A stretch of DNA of 64,000 bases from Fibrobacteraceae bacterium. Lineage in GTDB: Bacteria > Fibrobacterota > Fibrobacteria > Fibrobacterales > Fibrobacteraceae. The notes under the pieces are model-generated. The model was not told the origin of the DNA and made no database searches. It saw nothing but the letters and a program-made list of their open reading frames with translations. The stretch covers positions 1 to 64,000 of the forward strand of contig JAGBSH010000002.1 of assembly GCA_017631885.1 (NCBI GenBank), written 5' to 3'. Positions 10,776 through 19,292 of this stretch are shown piece after piece (the stretch's first letter is position 1; every line of letters begins with the position of its first letter). A program made the translations under genes and the position numbers.

Positions 10776-11868
10776 ATCCCTTTTCCGTATTTTCGAATTG
10801 CTTGTACATATCCGGCAAATCATTTGCAAATGTCAAGAAAGCTTCTACAACATCTGGGTCAAAATGAGAACCACTTTCTTTACAAATAATGCTTACAGCT
10901 TCTTCATGGCTTTGAGCCTTTTTATAAATTCTCGGAGAAACAAGAGCATCATAAACATCAGCAACAGCCATTAAGCGGGCTGAAACAGGTATTTCTTCTC
11001 CTTTCAAATGCTTGGGGTAGCCAGTTCCATCCCAGCGTTCATGGTGAGCAACTGCTAAATTCGCTGCGATTTCAACCATTTGCCGTGCATCAGTCATGTT
11101 ATCATCGTCATTTAAATCAGCAGTTGTGTGCTGCAAAACTTCATAACCTAATAAAGTATGAGTTTGCATCAATTCCATTTCTTTTTCATTAAGTTTATCA
11201 GGTTTTCTTAAAATATCATCTTGAATGCCTACTTTACCAATATCATGTAAAGGAGCTGCTGTCGCATAAAAATCAATAATTTCTGGAGATGGGAAATCTT
11301 CTTTAAATTTTGGGTTTTTACTTAAAACTTCTGCAAGACGCTGAACAATCATTTGAGTTCTGCGGATATGACCGCCAGTTTCATTATCTCGATATTCTGC
11401 AAGAGCCGCAAGACTTGTAAGCATTACTTTCAGTGTTTGTCTGAGTGATTTTGTTTTGTTGACCACTTGACTATTTAAAGAATCACGATGCTTTTTAAAG
11501 TAAAGTTGATTTTGAACCCGCAATAAAACTAATTTAGGAGAAAATGGTTTAGTGATATAGTCTACAGCCCCTAAAGAAAGACCTTCTTCTTCGCTACTTG
11601 AATCTGATTTTGCGGTAAGGAAAATTACGGGTAAATCTTCACTTTCCGGCATTTTTTTAATTTGACGCAACGTCTCATAACCATCCATTTCAGGCATCAT
11701 TACATCAAGAAGAACTAAATCTGGTTTAATTTTTTGAACAAGTTCAATCGCTTTACGACCATTTAAAGCAACGAATATATCGTAATCTTTTGAAAGGATA
11801 CCTTCTAAAACTTCAATGTTTGTTTTGGTATCATCTACAACTAAAATTTTAGGGCGTGTATACAACAT
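10765..11868 (-). CDS. Response regulator with HD-GYP domain
   Basis: A 367-residue protein with an N-terminal receiver (phosphoacceptor in LVLLDVMMPEMDG, Lys in ITKPFSPKLV) joined to an HD-GYP phosphodiesterase domain (HDIGKVGI, then HHERWDGTGYPKHLKGEEIP). HD-GYP proteins degrade cyclic di-GMP; both the HD pair and the GYP loop are intact, so activity is expected. It is translated first and overlaps the hybrid kinase by 11 bases, which implies coupled translation and that the kinase phosphorylates this regulator. Output would be lower cyclic di-GMP in response to the kinase's signal; that is inferred. Confidence 0.93.
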   Translation of the reverse strand: MLYTRPKILVVDDTKTNIEVLEGILSKDYDIFVALNGRKAIELVQKIKPDLVLLDVMMPEMDGYETLRQIKKMPESEDLPVIFLTAKSDSSSEEEGLSLGAVDYITKPFSPKLVLLRVQNQLYFKKHRDSLNSQVVNKTKSLRQTLKVMLTSLAALAEYRDNETGGHIRRTQMIVQRLAEVLSKNPKFKEDFPSPEIIDFYATAAPLHDIGKVGIQDDILRKPDKLNEKEMELMQTHTLLGYEVLQHTTADLNDDDNMTDARQMVEIAANLAVAHHERWDGTGYPKHLKGEEIPVSARLMAVADVYDALVSPRIYKKAQSHEEAVSIICKESGSHFDPDVVEAFLTFANDLPDMYKQFENTEKGYAL

Positions 11869-12134
11869 TCCATAAAACTAACCTATTCTTTTAAAAAAGG
11901 ACAAAAAAAAAATGATTTTACTCAAATTTTAAACATTCCGTTTACTTTTTTTTGAATTGGCGTTCAGAAAAATATCTTAAAAAAATACGGCTATTTATAC
12001 AGAAGAATTTGCTTAATGGCAAGTTGGTTTCTTTTAGATAGTTTTTCTCTTTTAAAATCAAGTTTTTTTGTAAAATTTTCTAAATTTTAGCTATCAAAAT
12101 TAGCTTTTTTGCATTTTCAACTTAGGAAGTTCCT

Positions 12135-13025
12135 TTGGCTAGTGAAAACAAAAATATCCACAACGCTTTACGGCAAGTAAATCTCAATTTGCCGCATTTT
12201 TCACTTAATGGATTTTCAATAAGCGGACTTTCAACTTATTTACAGATTCCAGAACTAGATTTTATGGTGGATATTGGAGAATGCCCACTTTCTGCAGTCC
12301 CTATAAACCATCTTTTTTTAACACACGCTCATGGTGACCACGCCCGTTGCTTAATGCGCCATCATAGTTTAAGAAAAATGACTGGTATTGCAAAAGATGC
12401 TATTTATTACATTCCAGAACCATTTGTTGAAAAAGCTAAAGCTTGGATAAAAGCAGAAGCTTTGTTTGAAAACGTGCCTGAATATAAATTCCGTTACCCA
12501 GAAATCCAGGCTGTTATCCCTAATGAGCGCGTTCATTTAGCCTATAGAAAAGATTTAGCTTTAGAAATTTTCCCTGTCGAACATTCTATTCCTTCGATGG
12601 GGTGCACTTTATTTCGCTATAAAAAGAAATTAAAACAAGAACTTCTAAATGCAACTCCAGAAGAACTGATTCAAAAAAGACTTTCCGGAGAAAAAATTAC
12701 AAACGATATTTATGAGCCTCTCATTTCATTTATGGGAGATTGTAAAACAGAAAGCCTGAAAAACATGCCTTATCTTTTAGATTCTGAAGTTATTGTTATG
12801 GAATGCACATTCATTAATGATGAAGACGAAGAAATGGCTCACCTGAAATCGCATTCTCATTTAAATGAAATCGTGCGCATTTTAGAAGAAATTGGCGATT
12901 CAGCAAAATGTAAATGTTTGGTACTTAACCATTTTTCAATGAAATACCCTGAAAAGCACATTCTTTCTGTTATGGAAAAGAAAATTCCTGATTCTTGGAA
13001 AGAAAAGGTAAAGGTTCTTTTATGA
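12135..13025 (+). CDS. Metallo-beta-lactamase fold hydrolase, RNase Z-like
   Basis: A 296-residue cytoplasmic hydrolase. The zinc motif is LFLTHAHGDHARC; further ligands are the Asp in FMGDCKTES and the His in VLNHFSMKY. The layout resembles RNase Z-like proteins that trim tRNA 3' ends, but it lacks a clear match to the full RNase Z exosite, so another nuclease or hydrolase role is possible. The start is a TTG with AGGAAG five bases upstream. It overlaps trmB by four bases (ATGA), coupling it to a tRNA-modifying enzyme, which supports an RNA role. It opens a plus-strand operon running to 17737. Confidence 0.8.
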   Translation: MASENKNIHNALRQVNLNLPHFSLNGFSISGLSTYLQIPELDFMVDIGECPLSAVPINHLFLTHAHGDHARCLMRHHSLRKMTGIAKDAIYYIPEPFVEKAKAWIKAEALFENVPEYKFRYPEIQAVIPNERVHLAYRKDLALEIFPVEHSIPSMGCTLFRYKKKLKQELLNATPEELIQKRLSGEKITNDIYEPLISFMGDCKTESLKNMPYLLDSEVIVMECTFINDEDEEMAHLKSHSHLNEIVRILEEIGDSAKCKCLVLNHFSMKYPEKHILSVMEKKIPDSWKEKVKVLL

Positions 13026-13729
13026 ATTCTGAAGTCATTGTCCCAGAATTTTATCGCGATTTAGCTGCTGACAAAAACTTAAATGGCTTGTGGCATTTTA
13101 CACACCGCCGCTCTGCAGATGATCCTAAAAAACCAGAACGAACCGTTGATGGTTTAGCGCATAAAGAAGCTTTTGACTGGAAAGAAATTTTTCCAAATCA
13201 TAATGATTGTATTGAAATTGAAGTTGGGTCTGGTCGTGGTGCTTTTTTAGCAGAATACGGAAACCGCCACCCAGAAAAATTTATTCTAGGTAGTGAATGG
13301 GATTACACTTGGGCAGCTTTTGCTATGCGAAAAATTTTAAAAAATACGCTTGGTAATACTGCTATGCTCCGCGGTGATATCTTTTACTTTTTACGTGACC
13401 GCGTTCCAGATAATTCTGTTGACGCCTTCCACATGTATTTTCCTGACCCATGGCCTAAAGAACGCCACCATAAGAATCGTTTGCTTAAACCTGATTTTTT
13501 AAAAGAAGTGGCAAGAACTTTAAAACCTGGTAAACGTAATTTCTTTTGGGGCACAGACCATAAAGAATATAATGAATGGGCTTTGGAATATTTTGATGCT
13601 TTCCCTGGTTGCACAGTTACACAAAGAAACGAAGCGGAACCAACCGAAGGAATCATGACAGGATTTGAAGTGAAATACCGAAAAGAAGGCAGACCAATAT
13701 ACCGTAGTGTCATTGTTTTTGAAAAATAA
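13022..13729 (+). CDS. trmB: tRNA (guanine-N7)-methyltransferase
   Basis: TrmB (235 residues) methylates G46 of tRNA with S-adenosylmethionine. The SAM-binding loop is EIEVGSGRGAFLAEYG, and the family signature YFPDPWPKERHHKNRLL follows near residue 140. The ATG at 13022 is chosen because it overlaps the upstream stop (ATGA) and follows AAAGGT; an in-frame ATG at 12995 lies inside the preceding gene. There is an N-terminal extension of about 55 residues before the catalytic core. Confidence 0.95.
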   Translation: MNSEVIVPEFYRDLAADKNLNGLWHFTHRRSADDPKKPERTVDGLAHKEAFDWKEIFPNHNDCIEIEVGSGRGAFLAEYGNRHPEKFILGSEWDYTWAAFAMRKILKNTLGNTAMLRGDIFYFLRDRVPDNSVDAFHMYFPDPWPKERHHKNRLLKPDFLKEVARTLKPGKRNFFWGTDHKEYNEWALEYFDAFPGCTVTQRNEAEPTEGIMTGFEVKYRKEGRPIYRSVIVFEK

Positions 13730-13747
13730 ATCTGTTAAATTATCTGT

Positions 13748-15403
13748 ATGCTTAAAGAACTTTCTATTCGTAATTTTACTTTGATTTCTGAAGCAACTAT
13801 TGCTTTTTCAAATGGTTTTACCGCCATCACAGGTGAAACCGGAGCCGGCAAATCGGTTTTATTAAAAGCTCTTCGAGCAGTTTGTGGTGAAAAAGTTTCA
13901 GCAACGGCTATCCGTTCTGGTTCAGACAAAGCAAGTATAGAAGCCTCTTTTGATATTTCCAAAAACAAGAAAGTTCAGGATTTACTGAAAAATTTTGAAA
14001 TCGATTGTGACGAAGAATTGATTCTTCACAGAGAAATTTCTTCTACTGGAAAATCTAGAGCACGTATAAATGGAGTGCTTGTTCCTATTGCTAATTTACA
14101 AACCATTGGCGATGAACTTTTACAATTACATGGGCAAAGTGAACAGCTTTTATTAAGAGATACAAGAACACATACGCAGATATTAGATGCTTATTGTGCC
14201 TTACCTGATTTACTTTTAGAGTATAAAAATGCTTACGACTCTTTAGTTTTCATTTCAAAAAAAATAGATAGTGCAAAAGAACAAGCAGAACGCCTTGCAG
14301 CAGAAAAAGATTTTATAAAATTCCAATATGAAGAATTGAACGAAGCGGCTTTACGACTTGGTGAAGAAAATGAACTAGATGAAAAAACTACAAATGCAGC
14401 AAAAGGTGAAACAGAACGACATTTTCTTGAAGAACTTTCTGAATTAACTGATGGCGAAAACGGGCTGTTAGATAAATTACGTGTTTTAGAATTTAAACTC
14501 AGGCATATTTCTTCTAAACTTCCTAAATACGTTTCTTGGCACGAACAAGTTATAGAAACGCTTTCACCTCTTGAAAATACGCTTCAAGAGCTTTTGAGAA
14601 TTTCTCCTGAAACTTCTATTTCAGAAAGCGAATTAAACCGCATTAATGCTAGACTTGCTAAAATACAACGTTTAAAACGCAAATATAAAACTGATGAAGC
14701 GGGCTTAATTGCTCTTTGTGAAAAGCGAAAAGCAGAATTAGAAAGTCTTGAAAATTTTGATTCTGATTTAGAAGAACTTGAAAAAGAATTTAATAACGCC
14801 AAAAGACAAGTTCTTGCTTTAGCTAAAGAATTATCTGATGCAAGAAAAACTAAAGCCAAAGATTTAGACCAGGCTGTAGAAAGTGAATTACAAGTTTTAG
14901 GGATGGAAGGAGCTCGGTTTAAAACATCTTTTGCAGAAACAGAGCCAACTCCGACAGGAATTGATAAAATCGAATTTCTTTTAGCCCCAAACCGCGGCGA
15001 AGGCGAACAAAGCCTTCAAAAAGCAGTTTCTGGTGGTGAACTTTCAAGAGTTCTTTTGGCTTTTAAAACCGTAACTGCAAAAACAGACACTACTCCGCTT
15101 TTAATTTTTGACGAAGTAGATTCCGGGATAAGCGGAGAAATCGGCAATAAAATTGGAGATGCTTTGCGTAAACTTGGAAAAACTCATCAAGTTTTAACCA
15201 TTACGCATTTACATCAGGTCGCTTGCCGGGCTAATTCACAGCTAGCCGTGAAAAAACACGAAGAAAACGGCAGAACTTTTACAGAAATTTCTTTATTGTC
15301 TAAAGAAAATCGTATCTTTGAAATTGTGCGCATGTTAGGAGAACCTTCTTCAGAAACAGCAAAAGAACATGCCCAACAATTATTGGAGACTAAATATGAA
15401 TGA
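13748..15403 (+). CDS. recN: DNA repair protein RecN
   Basis: RecN (551 residues) is an SMC-like ATPase used in double-strand break repair. It has Walker A GETGAGKS near residue 30, a central antiparallel coiled coil (about 160-370), the ABC signature SGGELSRVLLAF, Walker B LLIFDEVDSGISG and a C-terminal THLHQVACRA switch region. Length is typical. It sits 18 bp after trmB and its last eight bases overlap the next gene, so it is part of the 12135-17737 operon. No SOS box was identified nearby. Confidence 0.96.
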   Translation: MLKELSIRNFTLISEATIAFSNGFTAITGETGAGKSVLLKALRAVCGEKVSATAIRSGSDKASIEASFDISKNKKVQDLLKNFEIDCDEELILHREISSTGKSRARINGVLVPIANLQTIGDELLQLHGQSEQLLLRDTRTHTQILDAYCALPDLLLEYKNAYDSLVFISKKIDSAKEQAERLAAEKDFIKFQYEELNEAALRLGEENELDEKTTNAAKGETERHFLEELSELTDGENGLLDKLRVLEFKLRHISSKLPKYVSWHEQVIETLSPLENTLQELLRISPETSISESELNRINARLAKIQRLKRKYKTDEAGLIALCEKRKAELESLENFDSDLEELEKEFNNAKRQVLALAKELSDARKTKAKDLDQAVESELQVLGMEGARFKTSFAETEPTPTGIDKIEFLLAPNRGEGEQSLQKAVSGGELSRVLLAFKTVTAKTDTTPLLIFDEVDSGISGEIGNKIGDALRKLGKTHQVLTITHLHQVACRANSQLAVKKHEENGRTFTEISLLSKENRIFEIVRMLGEPSSETAKEHAQQLLETKYE

Positions 15404-16553
15404 AAAAGAATCTAACAAAGCTCTTCGCCTACGGGGAAGAATTTGGAATTATGTTCAATTCATATTGCTTATAGCTATCAGTTTCTTTATATGGAACGCA
15501 ATGCTTCCAATGGCAACAGCCTGTACTCTATGCGTATTGATTATTGGTTGGGTCAAACTTTATAAACTTAGAACTCAAGAAGTTGAAAAACCTTATTATC
15601 GCCTCTGGCTTAATTTTGTTGATGGGCTTCTTTCTGTATCTGTTCTTGGTAGTATTTTTATTTATGACAAAGTCAAAAACAATGATGTAGAACTTCTTTT
15701 AGGAATCGGGGCTATTGTTTTATTTTTACGCTTAATCGCTCATACTATTTTTTCTTTAGCTATTCTACGCGAAGGCAAAATGATTCGTCGCGGAAACTGG
15801 GCTAAACTTGCCAATTTGTCAATTATCATTACGATGGGCGTTTATTTGCTTGGGTTAGAACATTACAAGCAAGTTTGTATGGTTTCTTCTCTTTTGCTTA
15901 TGAGTGCTGCTACTATAGCTTACCTTTATTGGTATTATCGGGATTCAGAACACAGAAAGCCTCTTTCTATTGCAAGCCAAATCACAATGAGTCGCATTAT
16001 TTTAACGCCTTTCTTTTTGTGGGTCTTTTTTTATGACGGCGACTTGGATTATTCAAACAACACTTTTGCCTTAAAACTTATTGCTTTACTAATGGTTTTA
16101 GGTTTTATGCTGACAGACTTTTTAGACGGCTATCTTGCTAGAAAAATGGGAGAAGTGAGTACTTTAGGAAAATACCTGGACCCATTTTCTGATAAAATTT
16201 CAAACATGACCATTTTCTTAAGTTTTATTGCTACAGGATATGCTCCTGTTTGGATGGTGGCTCTTATTTATTTCCGCGAAGCAAGTGTTGAAACGTTAAG
16301 AACTCTTGCCGCTGCAGAAAACGTTATTATGCCAGCAAGGCGTTCAGGAAAATGGAAAACCGCTTTACAAGGCATTGGTATTGTTATCATATTAACCGGG
16401 GCTTTAGACCCTATTCAAAAATTAATCCCAGCTTTAACAGAATCGTGGAATATTATACCTCCAATTATTATGGGAGTTATTACGACCATCACTTTAATTA
16501 GTGGTATCGATTACTTTATTTCTTCAAAACATGTGTTAAAAAAATACGTTTAA
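15396..16553 (+). CDS. CDP-alcohol phosphatidyltransferase with membrane extension
   Basis: A 385-residue membrane protein. The CDP-alcohol phosphotransferase motif (D-x2-D-G-x2-A-R-x8-G-x3-D-x3-D) is complete in DFLDGYLARKMGEVSTLG and the following KYLDPFSDK. The enzyme family moves a phosphatidyl group from CDP-diacylglycerol to an alcohol; similarity to PgsA suggests phosphatidylglycerophosphate synthesis. About 190 N-terminal residues with several predicted membrane helices precede the catalytic half, which is roughly double a usual PgsA. The start at 15396 follows GGAG with seven-base spacing and overlaps recN by eight bases. Substrate alcohol is inferred only. Confidence 0.85.
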   Translation: MNEKESNKALRLRGRIWNYVQFILLIAISFFIWNAMLPMATACTLCVLIIGWVKLYKLRTQEVEKPYYRLWLNFVDGLLSVSVLGSIFIYDKVKNNDVELLLGIGAIVLFLRLIAHTIFSLAILREGKMIRRGNWAKLANLSIIITMGVYLLGLEHYKQVCMVSSLLLMSAATIAYLYWYYRDSEHRKPLSIASQITMSRIILTPFFLWVFFYDGDLDYSNNTFALKLIALLMVLGFMLTDFLDGYLARKMGEVSTLGKYLDPFSDKISNMTIFLSFIATGYAPVWMVALIYFREASVETLRTLAAAENVIMPARRSGKWKTALQGIGIVIILTGALDPIQKLIPALTESWNIIPPIIMGVITTITLISGIDYFISSKHVLKKYV

Positions 16554-16555
16554 TT

Positions 16556-17737
16556 ATGCAAAAAACAAAAATTTGGACACCTAATTTTTTTCTTATTTGC
16601 GTTACTAACTTTTTATTATTCTTTGCGTTTTACGCTTTATTACCCATACTCCCAGAATATTTATTAAACAATTTCAAAGCAGGAAATACAGCGATTGGAG
16701 TTACACTTGCTCTATATGCCGTCGGAGCTCTTCTTTGCCGACCATTTGCTGGTTTTTTGGTTGATTCTGTTCCTAGAAAAAAACTTTATTTTATCACTTA
16801 TTTCGTTTTTGCGTTAATGTTTTGCGGTTATATTTTTGCAGGAACTATTGCTTTAATAGCTCTTGTCCGCTTTTTACATGGACTCTCTTTTGGAATTGTA
16901 AGTACTTCTGGAAACACGGTTGCTATTGATATTTTACCAGCAGAACGACGCGGTGAAGGCATTGGCTATTTTGGAGTAACAACGAATTTAGCTTTTGCTC
17001 TAGGCCCGATGTTTGGTGTGTTTTTTAAAGAATTTTTTGGTGTGGAACTTCTTTTTCGTACATCTCTGGGAATAGGAATTTTTGGTTTAATCTTACTTAC
17101 TTTTTTAAAAGTCCCACTTAAAACACCCGCAAAGAAAAATACAGGACTTTCTTTAGACAGATTCTTTTTAACTAGCGCTATTCCTCAATTTATAAGTATT
17201 ATTTTCGTTGGCTTAGCTTATGGACCTGTTATCAATTACATGAACCTCTATGCTGAAGAAATCAATCTTCAAAGCGGTACTGGTTACTTTTATGCTTTAA
17301 TTGCTGTCGGAATGATTGCAAGCAGACTTATTACAAGTCCTTATGTAGATAAAGGCTACCTTTTAATTTGCGTTAAAATAGGTTTTGCTATTCTGGTTTT
17401 AACTTATGGAGCATTTTCTTTTTTCCATACTCCTGTTGTCTTTTTTGGGGCGGCCCTTTTTGTAGGCATTGCTCATGGCTTTTTATGCCCAGGTTATCAA
17501 ACCATGTTTGTCAATATGGCAAGACACAACCAACGTGGAACAGCTTCTAGCACTTATCTTTCTGGATGGGATTTAGGTATTGGTGCAGGCGTTTTTATTG
17601 GCGGAATTATTGCAGATTATTCTAATTACGCCACTGTATTTTTCGCTGCATCTATTGCAGTTTTATTGGGATTTTTATTGTTCTTATTTGTAGGCGATTC
17701 TCATTATAAGAAAAATAAACTAGAAGGCAGCAATTAG
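16556..17737 (+). CDS. MFS transporter
   Basis: A 393-residue major facilitator protein with about 12 membrane helices. The loop after helix 2 carries FAGFLVDSVPRKKLYF, the MFS A-motif region, and helix 4/5 contains HGLSFGIVSTSGNTVAIDILPAERRGEGIGYFG, typical of drug or small-molecule exporters. It starts two bases after the phosphatidyltransferase stop and closes the operon. Substrate unknown. Confidence 0.88.
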   Translation: MQKTKIWTPNFFLICVTNFLLFFAFYALLPILPEYLLNNFKAGNTAIGVTLALYAVGALLCRPFAGFLVDSVPRKKLYFITYFVFALMFCGYIFAGTIALIALVRFLHGLSFGIVSTSGNTVAIDILPAERRGEGIGYFGVTTNLAFALGPMFGVFFKEFFGVELLFRTSLGIGIFGLILLTFLKVPLKTPAKKNTGLSLDRFFLTSAIPQFISIIFVGLAYGPVINYMNLYAEEINLQSGTGYFYALIAVGMIASRLITSPYVDKGYLLICVKIGFAILVLTYGAFSFFHTPVVFFGAALFVGIAHGFLCPGYQTMFVNMARHNQRGTASSTYLSGWDLGIGAGVFIGGIIADYSNYATVFFAASIAVLLGFLLFLFVGDSHYKKNKLEGSN

Positions 17738-17770
17738 TTTTTAGCTTGTAGCAATAAAGACTTTTTGTTT

Positions 17771-17796
17771 AAGCATTTTACTTGCATAAAATGCTT
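17771..17796. terminator. Bidirectional terminator between MFS gene and rnhB
   Basis: AAGCATTTTA and TAAAATGCTT form a 10-bp stem with a 6-nt loop between convergent genes. T-rich sequence follows on both strands. Confidence 0.6.
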
Positions 17797-17828
17797 ATTT
17801 CATTTTTCCCTGTTTAGGGGTAAAATTT

Positions 17829-18542
17829 CTATTCTAGATTTAAACTTTTAGGGCGAAATGTTTTTCTATGAACAGGAGAAAGTCCGTATTTTTGCAACGC
17901 TTCTAAATGCTTTTTTGTCCCATAGCCAGCATTATTTGAAAAATCATACATGGGAAAACTTTCACCTAGTTTATCCATTAAACGGTCTCTATAAACTTTG
18001 GCTAAAATAGAAGCGGCAGATATAGACGCTATTTTTGCATCGCCTTTTACAACAGGAATCTGATATTCTTCTTGAACTTTCCGGATTAATAAATTTCCAT
18101 CAACAGCAATTAAAAAATTATCTGACGCTTTCAATACCCCATTAGATTCAATAGGTAATTCTGGCAAAGTATGTTCTAAATTCAAAATACCAATTGCAGA
18201 AAGTGCGCGCCGCATAGCTAAAAAATTAGCTTCGAGAATATTTAACGCATCAATTTCTTCAACACTTGCACTTGCTATAGCATAACATGCACAAGATTCT
18301 TTCACTTGCTCAAAAATTGCCTCTCTTTTTTTTCTTGGTATTTTTTTAGAATCGTTTAAAGAATCGCAAATACAAGAATCTTTAAGAACTACAGCGCAAG
18401 CAACTACCGGACCGGCCAAAGGGCCTCTGCCGACTTCATCAACTCCAATAATGATTTTTCCATTTGCATACTCTTTTAAAAGTTTTTCTCCTTCAAATGG
18501 ATTTTTTACATCTAGTAAAAATTCTGGAGTCTTTTTTTTCAT
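17829..18542 (-). CDS. rnhB: Ribonuclease HII
   Basis: RNase HII (237 residues) cuts RNA in RNA-DNA hybrids and single ribonucleotides in DNA. The active site motif GVDEVGRGPLAGPVVACAVV holds the DEG-type catalytic acids; KGDAKIASISAASILAKVYRD and SNNAGYGTKKHLEAL are the other conserved blocks. It starts within the stop of purN (TAATG, one-base overlap), so the two are coupled. Confidence 0.95.
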   Translation of the reverse strand: MKKKTPEFLLDVKNPFEGEKLLKEYANGKIIIGVDEVGRGPLAGPVVACAVVLKDSCICDSLNDSKKIPRKKREAIFEQVKESCACYAIASASVEEIDALNILEANFLAMRRALSAIGILNLEHTLPELPIESNGVLKASDNFLIAVDGNLLIRKVQEEYQIPVVKGDAKIASISAASILAKVYRDRLMDKLGESFPMYDFSNNAGYGTKKHLEALQKYGLSPVHRKTFRPKSLNLE

Positions 18543-19135
18543 TAGAGAAGTCCCAATGTTTTAGCGTAATTTAAAACCGTATTCCAATAAAGAGAATGTT
18601 CTTGCTTTAAAACTCTTGCAGCAAGTTCTTCCGGAGAATCCCCTTCTAAAACTGGTACCGAAGTCTGTGCTAAAATTTTACCTTTATCAATTTCAGAAGA
18701 AACAAGGTGGACCGTTGCTCCAGATTCTTTTTCTTGATTTTCAAGAACACCTCTGTGAACGTTTAATCCCCAAAAACCCTTGCCTCCATACTTTGGCAAC
18801 AGCGAAGGGTGGATATTTAGAATTCTCTCCGGAAGCTTTTCAACAAGAGAATCCGGAATTTTTTTCATATAACCCGCTAACAATAGCAAATCTATCGGAT
18901 TTTCTTCAAATACCTTAAGCAAAGCTTTTTCATATTCATGTTCATCTGGATGTGTTTTAGAAGAAATATGAAAACAAGGAACGCCGTATTCTTTTGCTAT
19001 TTGAACAGCACCACAATCCCCATTATTAACTATTAAAAAAAGACATTTTGCTGGCAATAAACCTTCCTTCACTTTAGAGAGCAAGGCTTTAAAATTACTT
19101 CCGCCGCCAGAGGCCATAACACCAAATGAAAACAT
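18542..19135 (-). CDS. purN: Phosphoribosylglycinamide formyltransferase
   Basis: PurN (197 residues) uses 10-formyltetrahydrofolate to formylate GAR in purine synthesis. The N-terminal loop ASGGGSNFKAL, the active-site run LNIHPSLLPKYGG and HRGVLENQEKESGATVHLV with catalytic His are intact. The frame stays open to an ATG at 19186, but the family begins just before the first beta strand, so the ATG at 19135 is preferred; no strong RBS decides it. It is coupled to rnhB. Confidence 0.93.
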   Translation of the reverse strand: MFSFGVMASGGGSNFKALLSKVKEGLLPAKCLFLIVNNGDCGAVQIAKEYGVPCFHISSKTHPDEHEYEKALLKVFEENPIDLLLLAGYMKKIPDSLVEKLPERILNIHPSLLPKYGGKGFWGLNVHRGVLENQEKESGATVHLVSSEIDKGKILAQTSVPVLEGDSPEELAARVLKQEHSLYWNTVLNYAKTLGLL

Positions 19136-19292
19136 GAGCCCAAATATAATAAACTCTGCTAAAAAATATTTTTTCATTAATATCAAAGTTTCTTTATGAT
19201 TTTTAAGTCATTTATTAAAAACTAGATACAAATCTTAAAGAAAAATATCTAATTTTGGGACACGTTTCACTTTTATTTCGGGTTAGGATTCT

